DNA of 64,000 bases from an uncultured Collinsella sp. (lineage in GTDB: Bacteria; Actinomycetota; Coriobacteriia; Coriobacteriales; Coriobacteriaceae): assembly GCA_958443265.1 (NCBI GenBank), contig CAUCKA010000003.1, positions 124,001 to 188,000 of the forward strand, written 5' to 3'. Of this stretch, positions 1 to 8,625 are shown piece by piece (position 1 is the stretch's first letter; every line of letters starts with the position of its first letter). A program made the position numbers and the translations under genes. The notes beneath the pieces are model-generated. The model was not told where the DNA came from, did not search any database, and saw nothing but the letters and a program-made list of their open reading frames with translations.

Positions 1-2
1 GC

Positions 3-1388
3 TGCGCATCGTACGCCGTGATCGGCCAGTCCATTGCGGGCTGGGGCGTTATGTCACCAGACGCCACAGTACCCCGTGCGGTGCCGTGGCCACAACATTC
101 GGGCTTTTTGGCAACCGTCAACGAGCAGCTGCAGCATATTACTTGGGCACGAGGCGCATCGGCATTTGCAACGCAGCCCGTGGGCGCCGCGGGCTGTGGC
201 CCGGCATCGTTTAGCGTAAGCAACAACGGCAGGTGCGTGCTCTATGTAGAGAACACCGATGGCAAGGTGGGGCAAACCTACGACGAAGAAGGCAACCCAG
301 TAGCAGTGATGGGCAAGCACTTCCGCATCTTCGCCAGCACCTTGGCAGGCGATCTGTTCACGGAGCCGTTCGTGATGTGCGAGCTGGACCATCCCGTCGA
401 TCAGATAACGACATTTTTGACGTCGGGAGGCATGCTCTCCGCGCTCGCCACGCACATTGTGAGCGCGGAGAAGAGCGAGGCGGAGCTGCACGGCATCGAA
501 GTGCCCTTGGTGGCGTGTGCCACTCCGACGGGCGCCGTTGCTACCTCGGGCGCGGTGGTGCCCGGAGCAGCAGGCGAATCCTTCATGGTCACGGTACGAA
601 ACGACGGAAACACCCTGCTGACCGCCGGCACGATCGATCTGTACCGAGAGGGCTCCAGCCAGCCGTTCTCCAGCGCATCCATCGGATTCGGAGTGAACGC
701 ACGCATGGCTTCGATCTACGATCCAGAGCTTGCCGAGGACGCTTCGGCCAACGATATGGCACACGTGAAGTACGCGCTCGAGACGCTGGGCGCACGTTTT
801 GCAACGCACCCGCTGGTAGCCGACAACGGCAACGCCGTGCTGGCACCGAGTTGCACGGCACAGTTCCGCATGAGCTTCGCCATCCCCGAGAGTTGGAGCG
901 ACGAAGTGGGCAAACGCGTAACGCTGTATGCGAAGGCGCGTAATCTGGTGGCGCTCGATCCCGTAACGCTCGAGGAAATTCGACCGGGTGCAAACTCGGC
1001 GCTGGGTGCCGTGCTGCACGAGCTTCATGTGCCCGACGCGGCATGCGAGCGCTCAGAAGTTCAGGTCGGTGTCTGCGACAGCGCGGATACGACAGGACTT
1101 CACGACGCCCCGATGACAGCGGGCGGCGATGGTGGCTCGAGTGGCGGCGGCGCTGACGAGGGCGGCGGCTCCGGCGGAAGCAGCTCCGGCAGCGGCAAGG
1201 ACCACGGCAATAACAAGCGCTCCGGAAAAGCGGGCGCGCTTGCGGGCACGGGCGATGTCAACGCTCCCCTTACGGCAGCCGCCGCAGCGCTCGCCGTGGC
1301 AGGCGCCGGCCTCGTCGCCTACAGCGCCCGCCGCACGGCGCTCGAAAAAGACACCGCCTATGAGGACAATTCGGATAGGCCTCGCTAG
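3..1388 (+). CDS. C-terminal part of a cell-wall-anchored surface protein (partial)
   Basis: The reading frame is open to the left edge of the window, so the N-terminus and signal peptide are missing. The visible 460 or so residues contain beta-rich, Cys-poor repeats of the kind found in large adhesin-like proteins, then a Gly/Ser-rich linker (about residues 375-400 of the visible part). It ends in a sortase signal: LAGTGD (an LPXTG variant), a hydrophobic Ala-rich segment and a positively charged tail with Arg-Arg. Family knowledge says such proteins are cleaved by sortase and linked to peptidoglycan. The ligand is not recognisable. Confidence is high for wall anchoring and low for any specific role. 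Confidence 0.75.
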   Translation, partial: CASYAVIGQSIAGWGVMSPDATVPRAVPWPQHSGFLATVNEQLQHITWARGASAFATQPVGAAGCGPASFSVSNNGRCVLYVENTDGKVGQTYDEEGNPVAVMGKHFRIFASTLAGDLFTEPFVMCELDHPVDQITTFLTSGGMLSALATHIVSAEKSEAELHGIEVPLVACATPTGAVATSGAVVPGAAGESFMVTVRNDGNTLLTAGTIDLYREGSSQPFSSASIGFGVNARMASIYDPELAEDASANDMAHVKYALETLGARFATHPLVADNGNAVLAPSCTAQFRMSFAIPESWSDEVGKRVTLYAKARNLVALDPVTLEEIRPGANSALGAVLHELHVPDAACERSEVQVGVCDSADTTGLHDAPMTAGGDGGSSGGGADEGGGSGGSSSGSGKDHGNNKRSGKAGALAGTGDVNAPLTAAAAALAVAGAGLVAYSARRTALEKDTAYEDNSDRPR

Positions 1389-1438
1389 CTCCTAGTTACT
1401 TTTGTGAGAGGCGCCGACTCGGCTCATCGAACATCAAA

Positions 1439-1472
1439 ATGGGCTGGTTCTGGATACCCAGAGCCGGCCCAT
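1439..1472 (-). terminator. hairpin between convergent genes
   Basis: A 15-nt arm at 1439-1453 pairs with 1458-1472 around a 4-nt loop with two mismatches. On the minus strand it is followed by TTTTGATG. It sits just after the stop of the minus-strand membrane-protein gene and probably ends that operon. Confidence 0.55.
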
Positions 1473-1478
1473 TACGCA

Positions 1479-2063
1479 TTAAATGTCGTCTGAGGAGTCG
1501 AGTTCTGCCTCGAGCTTGGCACGGCGTCTTTTCGCCGTGAAAAACGTTGCGCACAGGACAGCAAACGTGGCCGCGAAAATCGTCGCACCGCAGAACACGC
1601 CCGTGGCCAGGTTCGCCAACCAAAAGACGCTTTCGAGCGGTACGATCTGCGCCTCAGCGATACAGCGCATTGCGGCAATAACAAGCGCGAACGCGGCGCC
1701 GCTAAGACCGCTGACAAGCAGGAAATATCCAACAGGAAGATGCTCGGTTTGCCCAAAACGATTGGTATCGACATAGCCCTTCCGCGTTTGCAGTCCTGCG
1801 CAAATCAACATCACGAGAACGAGCCACAAATACATGGCTGCCTCGAACGGCGTTGCAAAGCCATGCGGCATTTCACTGGCATCGCTGTGAACCCACGCAA
1901 CCTGTCGAGCTATAAACTGGTAGAAAAAGATCATCAACATGCCAAACGAAAGCAGCACGAAACCAATCTTGTAGATCTTCGCGCTCTCAGCCTCCAGGCG
2001 TTCATCCTTTGGGCCGGCATATTCACGCCACTTTTGCACGAGTTTTAAATCTTCAAATTTCAT
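1479..2063 (-). CDS. four-helix membrane protein of unknown function, partner of the XRE regulator
   Basis: The 194-residue protein has a charged N-terminus (about 28 residues), four hydrophobic segments (about 31-52, 74-92, 112-132 and 146-172) and a basic then acidic tail. It resembles the DUF6773-like or DUF3278-like membrane proteins that Gram-positive bacteria often encode behind a small XRE repressor; this family call is by overall look only. The gene begins 9 bp after the stop of the XRE gene on the same strand, so the two form an operon. A weak Shine-Dalgarno (AGGAG) precedes the ATG. The role is unknown; a stress or envelope function is a guess. Confidence 0.7.
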   Translation of the reverse strand: MKFEDLKLVQKWREYAGPKDERLEAESAKIYKIGFVLLSFGMLMIFFYQFIARQVAWVHSDASEMPHGFATPFEAAMYLWLVLVMLICAGLQTRKGYVDTNRFGQTEHLPVGYFLLVSGLSGAAFALVIAAMRCIAEAQIVPLESVFWLANLATGVFCGATIFAATFAVLCATFFTAKRRRAKLEAELDSSDDI

Positions 2064-2072
2064 AGCGAACTC

Positions 2073-2303
2073 CTAAAGAGCGTCAGGGTCGACGTCGTTT
2101 TCGTCTTCCCAAAATAAGTCGTTCAACGTAACCCGCAGCGCTCTGCAGATTGCCACGCACAAGTTGAGCGTGGGATTGTAGCCGCCCGCCTCGATCAGAC
2201 CGATGGTTTGACGCGTAACGCCCACGGCTTTGGCCAAGTCGGCCTGCGAAAGGCCAGCCGCCGCGCGCGCCGCCTTCATGCGTAGGTTCTTTTTGCCCGG
2301 CAT
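2073..2303 (-). CDS. small XRE-family transcriptional regulator
   Basis: The 76-residue protein is almost only a helix-turn-helix: MPGKKNLRMKAARAAAG, then the recognition part around LAKAVGVTRQTIGLIEAGGY, and an acidic tail. The start at 2303 is chosen because AAAGGAA lies just upstream and the HTH begins directly after it; an in-frame extension to 2420 has no such support. The downstream gene for a membrane protein is 9 bp away. Its promoter (TTGACA-N17-TATATT, minus strand, 2380-2352) is ringed by copies of GACAGATAT, which suggests autorepression. Confidence 0.85.
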   Translation of the reverse strand: MPGKKNLRMKAARAAAGLSQADLAKAVGVTRQTIGLIEAGGYNPTLNLCVAICRALRVTLNDLFWEDENDVDPDAL

Positions 2304-2322
2304 GGAGTTCCTTTCGTGGTAT

Positions 2323-2393
2323 TGGACAGATATCCGTTGCAACATGACAGAAATATATTGCATCCATCGGGTAATGTCAACTATATCTGTCAT
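2323..2393 (-). promoter_or_regulatory. promoter with three operator-like repeats for the XRE operon
   Basis: On the minus strand TTGACA (2380-2375) and TATATT (2357-2352) are separated by exactly 17 bp, close to the sigma-70 ideal. The motif ATGACAGATAT occurs upstream of the -35 (2393-2383, minus sense). A variant on the plus strand overlaps the -10 (2344-2356, ATGACAGAAATAT), and GACAGATAT recurs at 2325-2333. The layout fits repression by the XRE protein encoded downstream. Confidence 0.65.
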
Positions 2394-2452
2394 TATGAAA
2401 ACCACGTCCGTCATCACCATGCGGACATAACAATTTCAATTCGCTATTCAAA

Positions 2453-2560
2453 CTTACTCGGGCAGAACCGACTCGGTTTTGTCCGAGTAAACTCGAGCAT
2501 AAACTGATTCATGCGATACAATTAACTCGGACAAAACCGAGTCGGAAGGAACCGAGTAAG
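2453..2560 (+). promoter_or_regulatory. large inverted-repeat operator in front of the first ATPase gene
   Basis: Two 36-nt arms (2453-2488 and 2525-2560) are inverted copies. The inner 18 nt of each, ACTCGGTTTTGTCCGAGT and its complement, match perfectly, and the outer CTTACTCGG also matches. Each arm holds two ACTCGG-N6-CCGA-type sites, giving four sites in 108 bp. The last base of the right arm is the G of the GTG start codon, and the Shine-Dalgarno (GGAAGGA, 2544-2550) lies inside the arm. A protein bound here would block both transcription and translation start. Confidence 0.7.
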
Positions 2561-3942
2561 TGGAATTCATTGGCAGGGAGCGTGAACTCGCCCGTATTAA
2601 GAAAACGCTCAAGGCGCCCGAACAGCGCAATGTTCTCATTTACGGCAGGCGTCGTGTCGGCAAAAGTGAGCTCATCAAGCAGGCGCTAACCGATTTGTCG
2701 GGCGTCGCAACGGTCTATTACGAGTGCCGCCAAACCTCCGAGGCAGACAACCTAGAGAGTCTGTCCGCCCTTGTTGCTGAAGCGCTGAGCTTTCCTCCGC
2801 TCGCCTTCACAGGCATCCGCGAGCTCATCGAATTTCTGTTTGCCCAAGCCAAAGACAAGAACGTTACCCTTGTTCTCGACGAATACCCCTACTTGAGAGA
2901 TGCGGTTAAAGGCTTAGACAGCATTCTCCAGACCTCAATCGACGCTCACAGGGAAGACTCACGTTTAAACATTGTCCTGTGCGGCTCCTACGTTGAGATT
3001 ATGAAATCCCTCATCGAGCATGAGAGCCCCCTCTACGGGCGAATTGATCTCGCGCTTGAGCTTAAGCCCATGGACTACTTTGACGCTGCGAAATTCTATC
3101 CCGCGTTCTCGCCCGAGGACAAGGTGCGGCTCTATAGCGTTTTTGGCGGCATCCCCTTTTACAATCGCCTCATCGATCAGTCCCAAAGCGTACGCGACAA
3201 CATCATCGAGCTCGTCACAGAACCTGGCGCCCGCTTAGAAAGCGAAGTGCCGTCCTATCTCAACGCCGAGATCTCGAAAATGACCAACGCCAACGAAGTT
3301 TTCGGGGCTCTCGCACAAGGTTACTCCCGTTGGGGGGACGTGTTGGCACAGTCACACGTCTCGAGCGGTCCGGCCATGGCAGATGTACTCGACAAGCTCA
3401 TGTCACTCGAAATCGTCCAAAAGCGTGCACCCATCAACGACCCTATGAACAAGCGCAAGTCTGGCTACTTTGTAGTGGACCCACTTTCGCTCTTTTACTA
3501 TCGCTACGTCTTCCGCAATGCCTCCGCGCGTCAGCTGCTCGACCCAGAAGTCTTCTATGATCGTCACGTCTCCCAAGACTTCGAGGAAAACTACGCTCCA
3601 CATATGTTTGAGGAGATCTGCCGTCAATACCTCGTACGGCAGAACAGGGCCGGCAAGATCGAACCGGCTTTCGACGCCATAGGCAAGTACTGGTACGACG
3701 ATCCCGCAAACAAAACGAGCGGCGAATTCGATGTGGTAACGCAAGACCCCGAGGGCTACGCATTCTACGAAGCAAAGTTCCGCAAGTCCCCCGTTACGCA
3801 AAAAATGGTCGATGAGGAAATCACCCAAGTCGAGGCAACGGGGCTCAAGTGCCATCGCTACGGATTCTTCTCCCGCTCGGGCTTCGAAGCTGACGAAAGC
3901 GATCGAACCGTCTTCATCGACCTGCCGCAGATGTTTGAATAG
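2560..3942 (+). CDS. archaeal-type AAA ATPase (ATPase_2 / DUF234 family)
   Basis: The 460-residue protein has a Walker A motif GRRRVGKS at residues 29-36, a Walker B with LDEYPYL around Asp107-Glu108, an all-alpha middle with a winged-helix-like region, and a C-terminal nuclease-like half (FDVVTQDPEGYAFYEAKFRK, D...E-x-K, PD-(D/E)XK style). This is the layout of orphan ATPases with DUF234 that are common in gut anaerobes and have no firm role. The start is GTG inside the inverted repeat, supported by GGAAGGA 9 nt upstream. It stands alone, with a unique multi-site operator. The DNA-binding fold in the protein makes autoregulation plausible but unproven. Confidence 0.8.
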   Translation: MEFIGRERELARIKKTLKAPEQRNVLIYGRRRVGKSELIKQALTDLSGVATVYYECRQTSEADNLESLSALVAEALSFPPLAFTGIRELIEFLFAQAKDKNVTLVLDEYPYLRDAVKGLDSILQTSIDAHREDSRLNIVLCGSYVEIMKSLIEHESPLYGRIDLALELKPMDYFDAAKFYPAFSPEDKVRLYSVFGGIPFYNRLIDQSQSVRDNIIELVTEPGARLESEVPSYLNAEISKMTNANEVFGALAQGYSRWGDVLAQSHVSSGPAMADVLDKLMSLEIVQKRAPINDPMNKRKSGYFVVDPLSLFYYRYVFRNASARQLLDPEVFYDRHVSQDFEENYAPHMFEEICRQYLVRQNRAGKIEPAFDAIGKYWYDDPANKTSGEFDVVTQDPEGYAFYEAKFRKSPVTQKMVDEEITQVEATGLKCHRYGFFSRSGFEADESDRTVFIDLPQMFE

Positions 3943-3981
3943 GACAGGCCCCACCCGCATCCCAAGCATTCATTATCTAAC

Positions 3982-3995
3982 CGAACGATTGTTCG
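3982..3995. promoter_or_regulatory. LexA (SOS) box candidate
   Basis: CGAACGATTGTTCG fits the Gram-positive/actinobacterial LexA pattern CGAAC-N4-GTTCG exactly. It lies about 40 bp upstream of a likely -10 (TATGCT, 4035-4040) of the topoisomerase operon. The match is by sequence only. Confidence 0.5.
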
Positions 3996-4094
3996 ATGGA
4001 ATTCGTGTTAGATGGAATCGTCTGTGGGCTGGGCTATGCTACCTTGACTATCTATATGACTAAAACGCAGCAAAGGAGCACCGAGAGAGCGAGT

Positions 4095-6092
4095 ATGGCA
4101 AAAAACACCGCAAACTATGGTAACGACAGTATCCGCCAGCTCAAGGACGAGGAGCGCGTACGCCTGCGCCCTGCCGTCATCTTTGGCTCGGACGGACTCG
4201 ATGGTTGCGCGCATGCCGCCTTCGAGATCCTGTCCAACGCCGTTGACGAAGCACGCCAGGGCTACGGCAAGCTCATCACCCTCACCGCCTTTCGCGATGG
4301 CTCTATCCAGGTAGAGGACAACGGCCGCGGCTGCCCGCTCGACTGGAACCCTTCCGAGAAGCGCTTTAACTGGGAACTCGTCTTTTGCGAGCTCTACGCC
4401 GGCGGCAAATACAACAACAACCAGGGCGGCGACTACGACTTCTCGCTCGGCACCAACGGCCTGGGCTCCTGCGCGACCCAGTACGCTTCTGAGTACATGG
4501 ACGTCACGGTTTGGCGTGACGGTAACAAATACTCTCTGCACTTTAAGAAGGGTAAGGTCGTCGGCGCCAAAAAGAAGGCGCTCGAGATTGAGCCCAGCGA
4601 CGAGAACCGCACCGGCACCACCATCAAGTGGCGCCCCGATCTTGAGGTCTTCACCTCCATCAGCATCCCCCACGATTGGTATCGCGAGACCATGCGCCGC
4701 CAGGCCGTGGTCAACGCCAACGTTACCTTCCGCCTGCGCATCGAGGGCGACGATGGCGAGTTTTCCGAAGAGGACTTTTGCTACCCCAAGGGCATCGAGG
4801 ACTATGTGCTCGAGAAGGTCGGTGCCGACTACCTCACCGAGCCCTTCTTTATCGAGGCCGACCGCCGCGGTCGCGACCGCGAGGACCTGCCCGACTACAA
4901 CGTCAAGATCACCGCGTGCATGTGCTTCTCGCGCACCTTCATGATGCAGGAGTACTACCACAACTCGTCATGGCTCGAGAACGGCGGTTCGCCCGAAAAG
5001 GCCGCCCGTAGTGCTCTGACCAGCGCCATCGATGCCTACATCAAGCAACAGGGCAAGTACAACAAAAACGAGAGCGGCATTAAGTGGCAGGACGTCCAGG
5101 ACTGTCTGGTGCTGGTGACCAACTGCTTCTCCACCCAGACGTCCTACGAAAACCAGACTAAGAAGGCCATCAATAACCGCTTTATCCAGCAGGCGATGAC
5201 GGCATTCTTTAAGGAGCGCCTCTCGACCTATCTGATCGAGAACAAAGACGCCGCCAACAAGATCATGGAGCAGGTGCTCATCAACAAGCGCTCGCGCGAG
5301 AACGCCGAGAAGACGCGCCAGAGCATCAAGACCAATCTGCAACAGAAGACCGACATGGCCAACCGCGTGCAGAAGTTCATCGACTGCCGCTCCAAAGACA
5401 AGGACCGTCGCGAGATCTACATCGTAGAGGGCGACTCGGCAGCAGGCGCCATCCGCACCTCGCGCGATGCCGAGTTCCAGGGCGTTATGCCCGTTCGCGG
5501 TAAGATCCTCAACTGCCTGAAGGAGGACTACCCGCGCATCTTTAAGTCCGACATCATCATGGACCTCATGCGCGTGCTGGGCTGCGGCGTAGAGATCAAG
5601 GACAAGCACATCAAGAACCTCGGTGCTTTTGACCTGGATAATCTCAACTGGAACAAGGTCATTATCTGTACGGACGCCGACGTCGACGGTTATCACATCC
5701 GCACGCTTGTGCTCACCATGCTCTATCGCCTGGTGCCCACGCTTATCGACGAGGGCTACGTGTATATCGCCGAGTCGCCGCTCTACGAGATCAACTGCAA
5801 AGAGAAGACCTACTTTGCCTACACCGAGCTCGAGAAGAACGGCATCCTCAAGGAGATTGGCGACCAGAAGTGCTCGATCAACCGCTCCAAGGGTCTTGGT
5901 GAGAACGATCCGGACATGATGTGGCTCACCACCATGAACCCCGAGACGCGCCGCCTGATCAAGGTAGAACCCGAGGACGTCACCAAGATGGAGACCATGT
6001 TCAACCTGTTGCTGGGCAACGACGAGACGGGCCGCAAGCGTCACATCTCCGAGCACGGCAAGGAATACCTGGACCAGCTGGACCTGCAGTAG
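4095..6092 (+). CDS. type IIA topoisomerase subunit B (ParE/GyrB-like)
   Basis: This is the ATP-driven subunit of a gyrase or topoisomerase IV enzyme. The GHKL ATPase domain is at the N-terminus (ILSNAVDEA with the catalytic Glu, then VEDNGRGCPLD and GTNGLGS). The transducer follows, then the TOPRIM domain with EGDSAAG at 445-451 and DADVD at 527-531, and PVRGK in place of the GyrB PLRGK. At 665 residues it is similar to ParE. The ATG at 4095 (MAKNTANYG) is preferred over the in-frame ATG at 4056. The N-terminal lid motif differs from classical GyrB (PAVIFGS instead of PGMYIGS), so it is a divergent branch. The A subunit follows 45 bp downstream. A LexA-like box lies upstream. Confidence 0.88.
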   Translation: MAKNTANYGNDSIRQLKDEERVRLRPAVIFGSDGLDGCAHAAFEILSNAVDEARQGYGKLITLTAFRDGSIQVEDNGRGCPLDWNPSEKRFNWELVFCELYAGGKYNNNQGGDYDFSLGTNGLGSCATQYASEYMDVTVWRDGNKYSLHFKKGKVVGAKKKALEIEPSDENRTGTTIKWRPDLEVFTSISIPHDWYRETMRRQAVVNANVTFRLRIEGDDGEFSEEDFCYPKGIEDYVLEKVGADYLTEPFFIEADRRGRDREDLPDYNVKITACMCFSRTFMMQEYYHNSSWLENGGSPEKAARSALTSAIDAYIKQQGKYNKNESGIKWQDVQDCLVLVTNCFSTQTSYENQTKKAINNRFIQQAMTAFFKERLSTYLIENKDAANKIMEQVLINKRSRENAEKTRQSIKTNLQQKTDMANRVQKFIDCRSKDKDRREIYIVEGDSAAGAIRTSRDAEFQGVMPVRGKILNCLKEDYPRIFKSDIIMDLMRVLGCGVEIKDKHIKNLGAFDLDNLNWNKVIICTDADVDGYHIRTLVLTMLYRLVPTLIDEGYVYIAESPLYEINCKEKTYFAYTELEKNGILKEIGDQKCSINRSKGLGENDPDMMWLTTMNPETRRLIKVEPEDVTKMETMFNLLLGNDETGRKRHISEHGKEYLDQLDLQ

Positions 6093-6137
6093 CAGCAAAT
6101 CGATAACGACGGCCCATAAGAAGTTCAAGAGGAAATC

Positions 6138-8378
6138 GTGGCAAAGAAGAAGACGAAGAACCAGCCCAAGAAAAAGCAGGTCAACGCCGAGAACGTCATC
6201 GGCCTGCACTCCGAGGTCACCGATCAGCCGATCACGCAGACGCTCGAGGTCAACTACATGCCCTACGCTATGAGCGTCAACGTCTCGCGTGCGTTCCCCG
6301 AGATTGACGGCTTTAAGCCCTCGCACCGCAAGCTGCTCTACACCATGTACAAGATGGGTCTGCTCAAGGGCGAGCGCCAGAAGAGCGCCAACATCGTGGG
6401 CCAGACCATGAAGCTCAACCCGCACGGCGACGCCGCGATCTACGAGACGATGGTGCGCCTGGCCACCGGCAACGAGGCGTTGCTCGCCCCCTTCGTTGAG
6501 TCGAAGGGCAACTTTGGCAAGTACTATTCGGGCGACCTGAGCTACGCCGCCTCGCGCTATACCGAGGCCAAGCTCTCCCCCATTAGCGCCGAGATCTTCA
6601 AGGACATCGACAAGGACCCGGTCGACTTCGTCGACAGCTACGACGGCGCCATGAAGGAGCCACGCCTGCTGCCCACCACGTTCCCCAACATCCTCGTCTC
6701 GGCCAACAAGGGCATCGGCGTCGCCATGACATCCGATATCTGCGGTTTCAACCTCAACGAGGTCTGTACCGCCACAATGCATTACCTGCAGGATCCCGAC
6801 TGCGACCTGCTCGAATACATGCCCATGCCCGACTTCTCGACCGGCGGCGAAATTATCTACCGCCGCGAGGAGATGGAAAAGATAATCGAGACCGGCCTTG
6901 GCAGCTTCCAGATCCGCTCCCGCTGGCGCTGGATTCCCGAAGAGCGCATCATCGAGGTCTACGAGATCCCCTACACCACCAAAACCGATGTCATCATCGA
7001 GCGCATCGTCAAGCTCTCCAAAGAGGGCAAGGTCAAGGAGATTGCCGACATCCGCGACGAGACCGACCTCTCGGGTCTGCGCATCGCCATCGACCTTAAG
7101 CGCGGTGTCGACCCCGACAAGCTCATGGCGAAGCTCTATCGCTCGACCACGCTGCAGGATTCGTTCTCGTGCAACTTTAACGTGCTGGTCGACGGCTATC
7201 CCCGCGTTATGGGCGTGCGCCAGATCCTGCACGAGTGGGTCAAGTGGCGTATTGAGTCCACGCGTCGCCGCATTAACTTTGACCTGGGCAAAAAGTCCGA
7301 GCGTCTGCACCTGCTGCACGGCCTCGAGGCAATTCTGCTCGACATCGACAAGGCCATCGCCATCATCCGCGGCACTAAGCTCGAGGCCGAGGTCGTGCCC
7401 AACCTTATGAAGGGTTTCGACATCGACGAGACCCAGGCCGAGTTTGTTGCCGAGCTCAAGCTCCGCAACATCAACGAAGAGTACATTCTCAACCGCACCA
7501 AGGACATCGCCAAGCTCGAGGGCGAGATTGCCGAGCTTGAGGAGATCCTCTCCAGCGAAGAGAACATCAAGAAGGTCATCAGCGACGAGCTGGCAGCGGT
7601 CAACAAGAAGTACGTGATGCCGCGCCGCACGGGCAGGATTGAGCCCCATGAGGTCATCGAGGTAAGCTTGGAGCCCGAGGTCGAGGAGTACCCGGTCACC
7701 ATCATGCTCTCGCGCGACGGCTACCTTAAGAAGATGACGGACCGCGTGCTCAAGAAGGCGACCACGCTCAAGTACAAGGACGGCGATAAACCCTTTATCG
7801 AGTTCCCGTCCTCCAACACCCACGAGCTGCTGGTCTTTACCAATAAGCGCCAGGTGTACAAGTGCAAGGTTTCGGCGTTTGAGGACACCAAGTCGGCCCA
7901 ACTGGGCTCGTACCTGCCGACCGATCTTGAGATGGAACCCGACGAGAGTGTCATCTGGGTCATCGACCCCGAGGATTACAAGGCCGATGTGCTGTTCGTC
8001 TTTGAGAACGGCCGCGTGGTGCGCGTCGCGCTTTCTGGATACGTCACCAAGACCAACCGCAAGCGCCTCAAGAACGCCATCTACGGCGGCAGCAAGCTGC
8101 TGTATGCGCAGGTGCTCAAGGAAGACCGCGACCTCGCGCTGGTCTCGAGCGACTACCGCCTGATGAACTTCAACACGTCGCTGCTCAAGACCAAGACGAC
8201 CACCAACACGCAGGGCGTCCAGGCTTTCACGGCCAAGAAGGGCCGCTCGGTCACCACTGTCGGCACGACCGAGGAGATTCTTGGCGCCGGCGTCTCGGCC
8301 GAGAAGTTCACCGCGCAGAGCCTGCCCTCTGCCGGTGCCCTCATGAAGGAAAACGACATGCCGAGTTTGTTTGACTAG
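6138..8378 (+). CDS. type IIA topoisomerase subunit A (ParC/GyrA-like)
   Basis: This is the DNA-cutting subunit that pairs with the preceding gene. The catalytic Tyr is Tyr141 in AASRYTE; the quinolone-contact helix reads LNPHGDAAIYETM. The breakage-reunion, tower and coiled-coil parts are complete and a shortened beta-propeller-like C-terminus follows (about residues 510-720). At 746 residues it is shorter than standard GyrA. The start is GTG with AGAGGAAA upstream; the first 17 residues are Lys-rich. Ala99 stands where Escherichia coli GyrA has Ser83. Known biology: residues here shape quinolone binding, so intrinsic low susceptibility is possible. Confidence 0.88.
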   Translation: MAKKKTKNQPKKKQVNAENVIGLHSEVTDQPITQTLEVNYMPYAMSVNVSRAFPEIDGFKPSHRKLLYTMYKMGLLKGERQKSANIVGQTMKLNPHGDAAIYETMVRLATGNEALLAPFVESKGNFGKYYSGDLSYAASRYTEAKLSPISAEIFKDIDKDPVDFVDSYDGAMKEPRLLPTTFPNILVSANKGIGVAMTSDICGFNLNEVCTATMHYLQDPDCDLLEYMPMPDFSTGGEIIYRREEMEKIIETGLGSFQIRSRWRWIPEERIIEVYEIPYTTKTDVIIERIVKLSKEGKVKEIADIRDETDLSGLRIAIDLKRGVDPDKLMAKLYRSTTLQDSFSCNFNVLVDGYPRVMGVRQILHEWVKWRIESTRRRINFDLGKKSERLHLLHGLEAILLDIDKAIAIIRGTKLEAEVVPNLMKGFDIDETQAEFVAELKLRNINEEYILNRTKDIAKLEGEIAELEEILSSEENIKKVISDELAAVNKKYVMPRRTGRIEPHEVIEVSLEPEVEEYPVTIMLSRDGYLKKMTDRVLKKATTLKYKDGDKPFIEFPSSNTHELLVFTNKRQVYKCKVSAFEDTKSAQLGSYLPTDLEMEPDESVIWVIDPEDYKADVLFVFENGRVVRVALSGYVTKTNRKRLKNAIYGGSKLLYAQVLKEDRDLALVSSDYRLMNFNTSLLKTKTTTNTQGVQAFTAKKGRSVTTVGTTEEILGAGVSAEKFTAQSLPSAGALMKENDMPSLFD

Positions 8379-8415
8379 GTACCACGGCAACGAGATCGTT
8401 AGATACTTCGCAAAG

Positions 8416-8465
8416 CGACGAGGCCCGGAACGCAACGGCATTGCGCCCGGGACTCGTCGTTTTTC
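8416..8465 (+). terminator. rho-independent terminator of the topoisomerase operon
   Basis: CGACGAG (8416-8422) pairs with CTCGTCG (8453-8459), with an inner CCGG/CCGG pairing, and is followed by TTTTTCTT. Confidence 0.8.
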
Positions 8466-8482
8466 TTCTCAACTATTTTTTA

Positions 8483-8617
8483 ACGCAGATAAATTGATTT
8501 CTGCTTATTTTTCTGCGTAAAAAATGTCAGCGTCACTACTTCGATGCCCTTTGGTCAGTCGTTAGCAAAACTTGCAAAAGTTAGCAAAACTTGCAAAAAT
8601 TAGCAAAACCTGCAAAG
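8483..8617 (+). promoter_or_regulatory. repeat-rich control region of the second ATPase gene
   Basis: Three head-to-tail copies of the 19-mer GTTAGCAAAACTTGCAAAA occupy 8561-8579 and 8580-8598 (identical) and 8599-8617 (3 changes). Each contains the half-palindrome GCAA-AAC-TTGC. The third copy runs into the Shine-Dalgarno AAAGGAG (8614-8620). Further upstream ACGCAGA (8483-8489) and TCTGCGT (8512-8518) form another inverted pair. The arrangement looks like a cooperative operator, probably for the encoded winged-helix ATPase itself. Confidence 0.65.
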
Positions 8618-8625
8618 GAGCTACC

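Noticed and set aside
4968..8441. Very long open frame on the minus strand opposite the topoisomerase genes
   Set aside because: It is a by-product of GC-rich codon use opposite two conserved genes; no start signal and no known motif.
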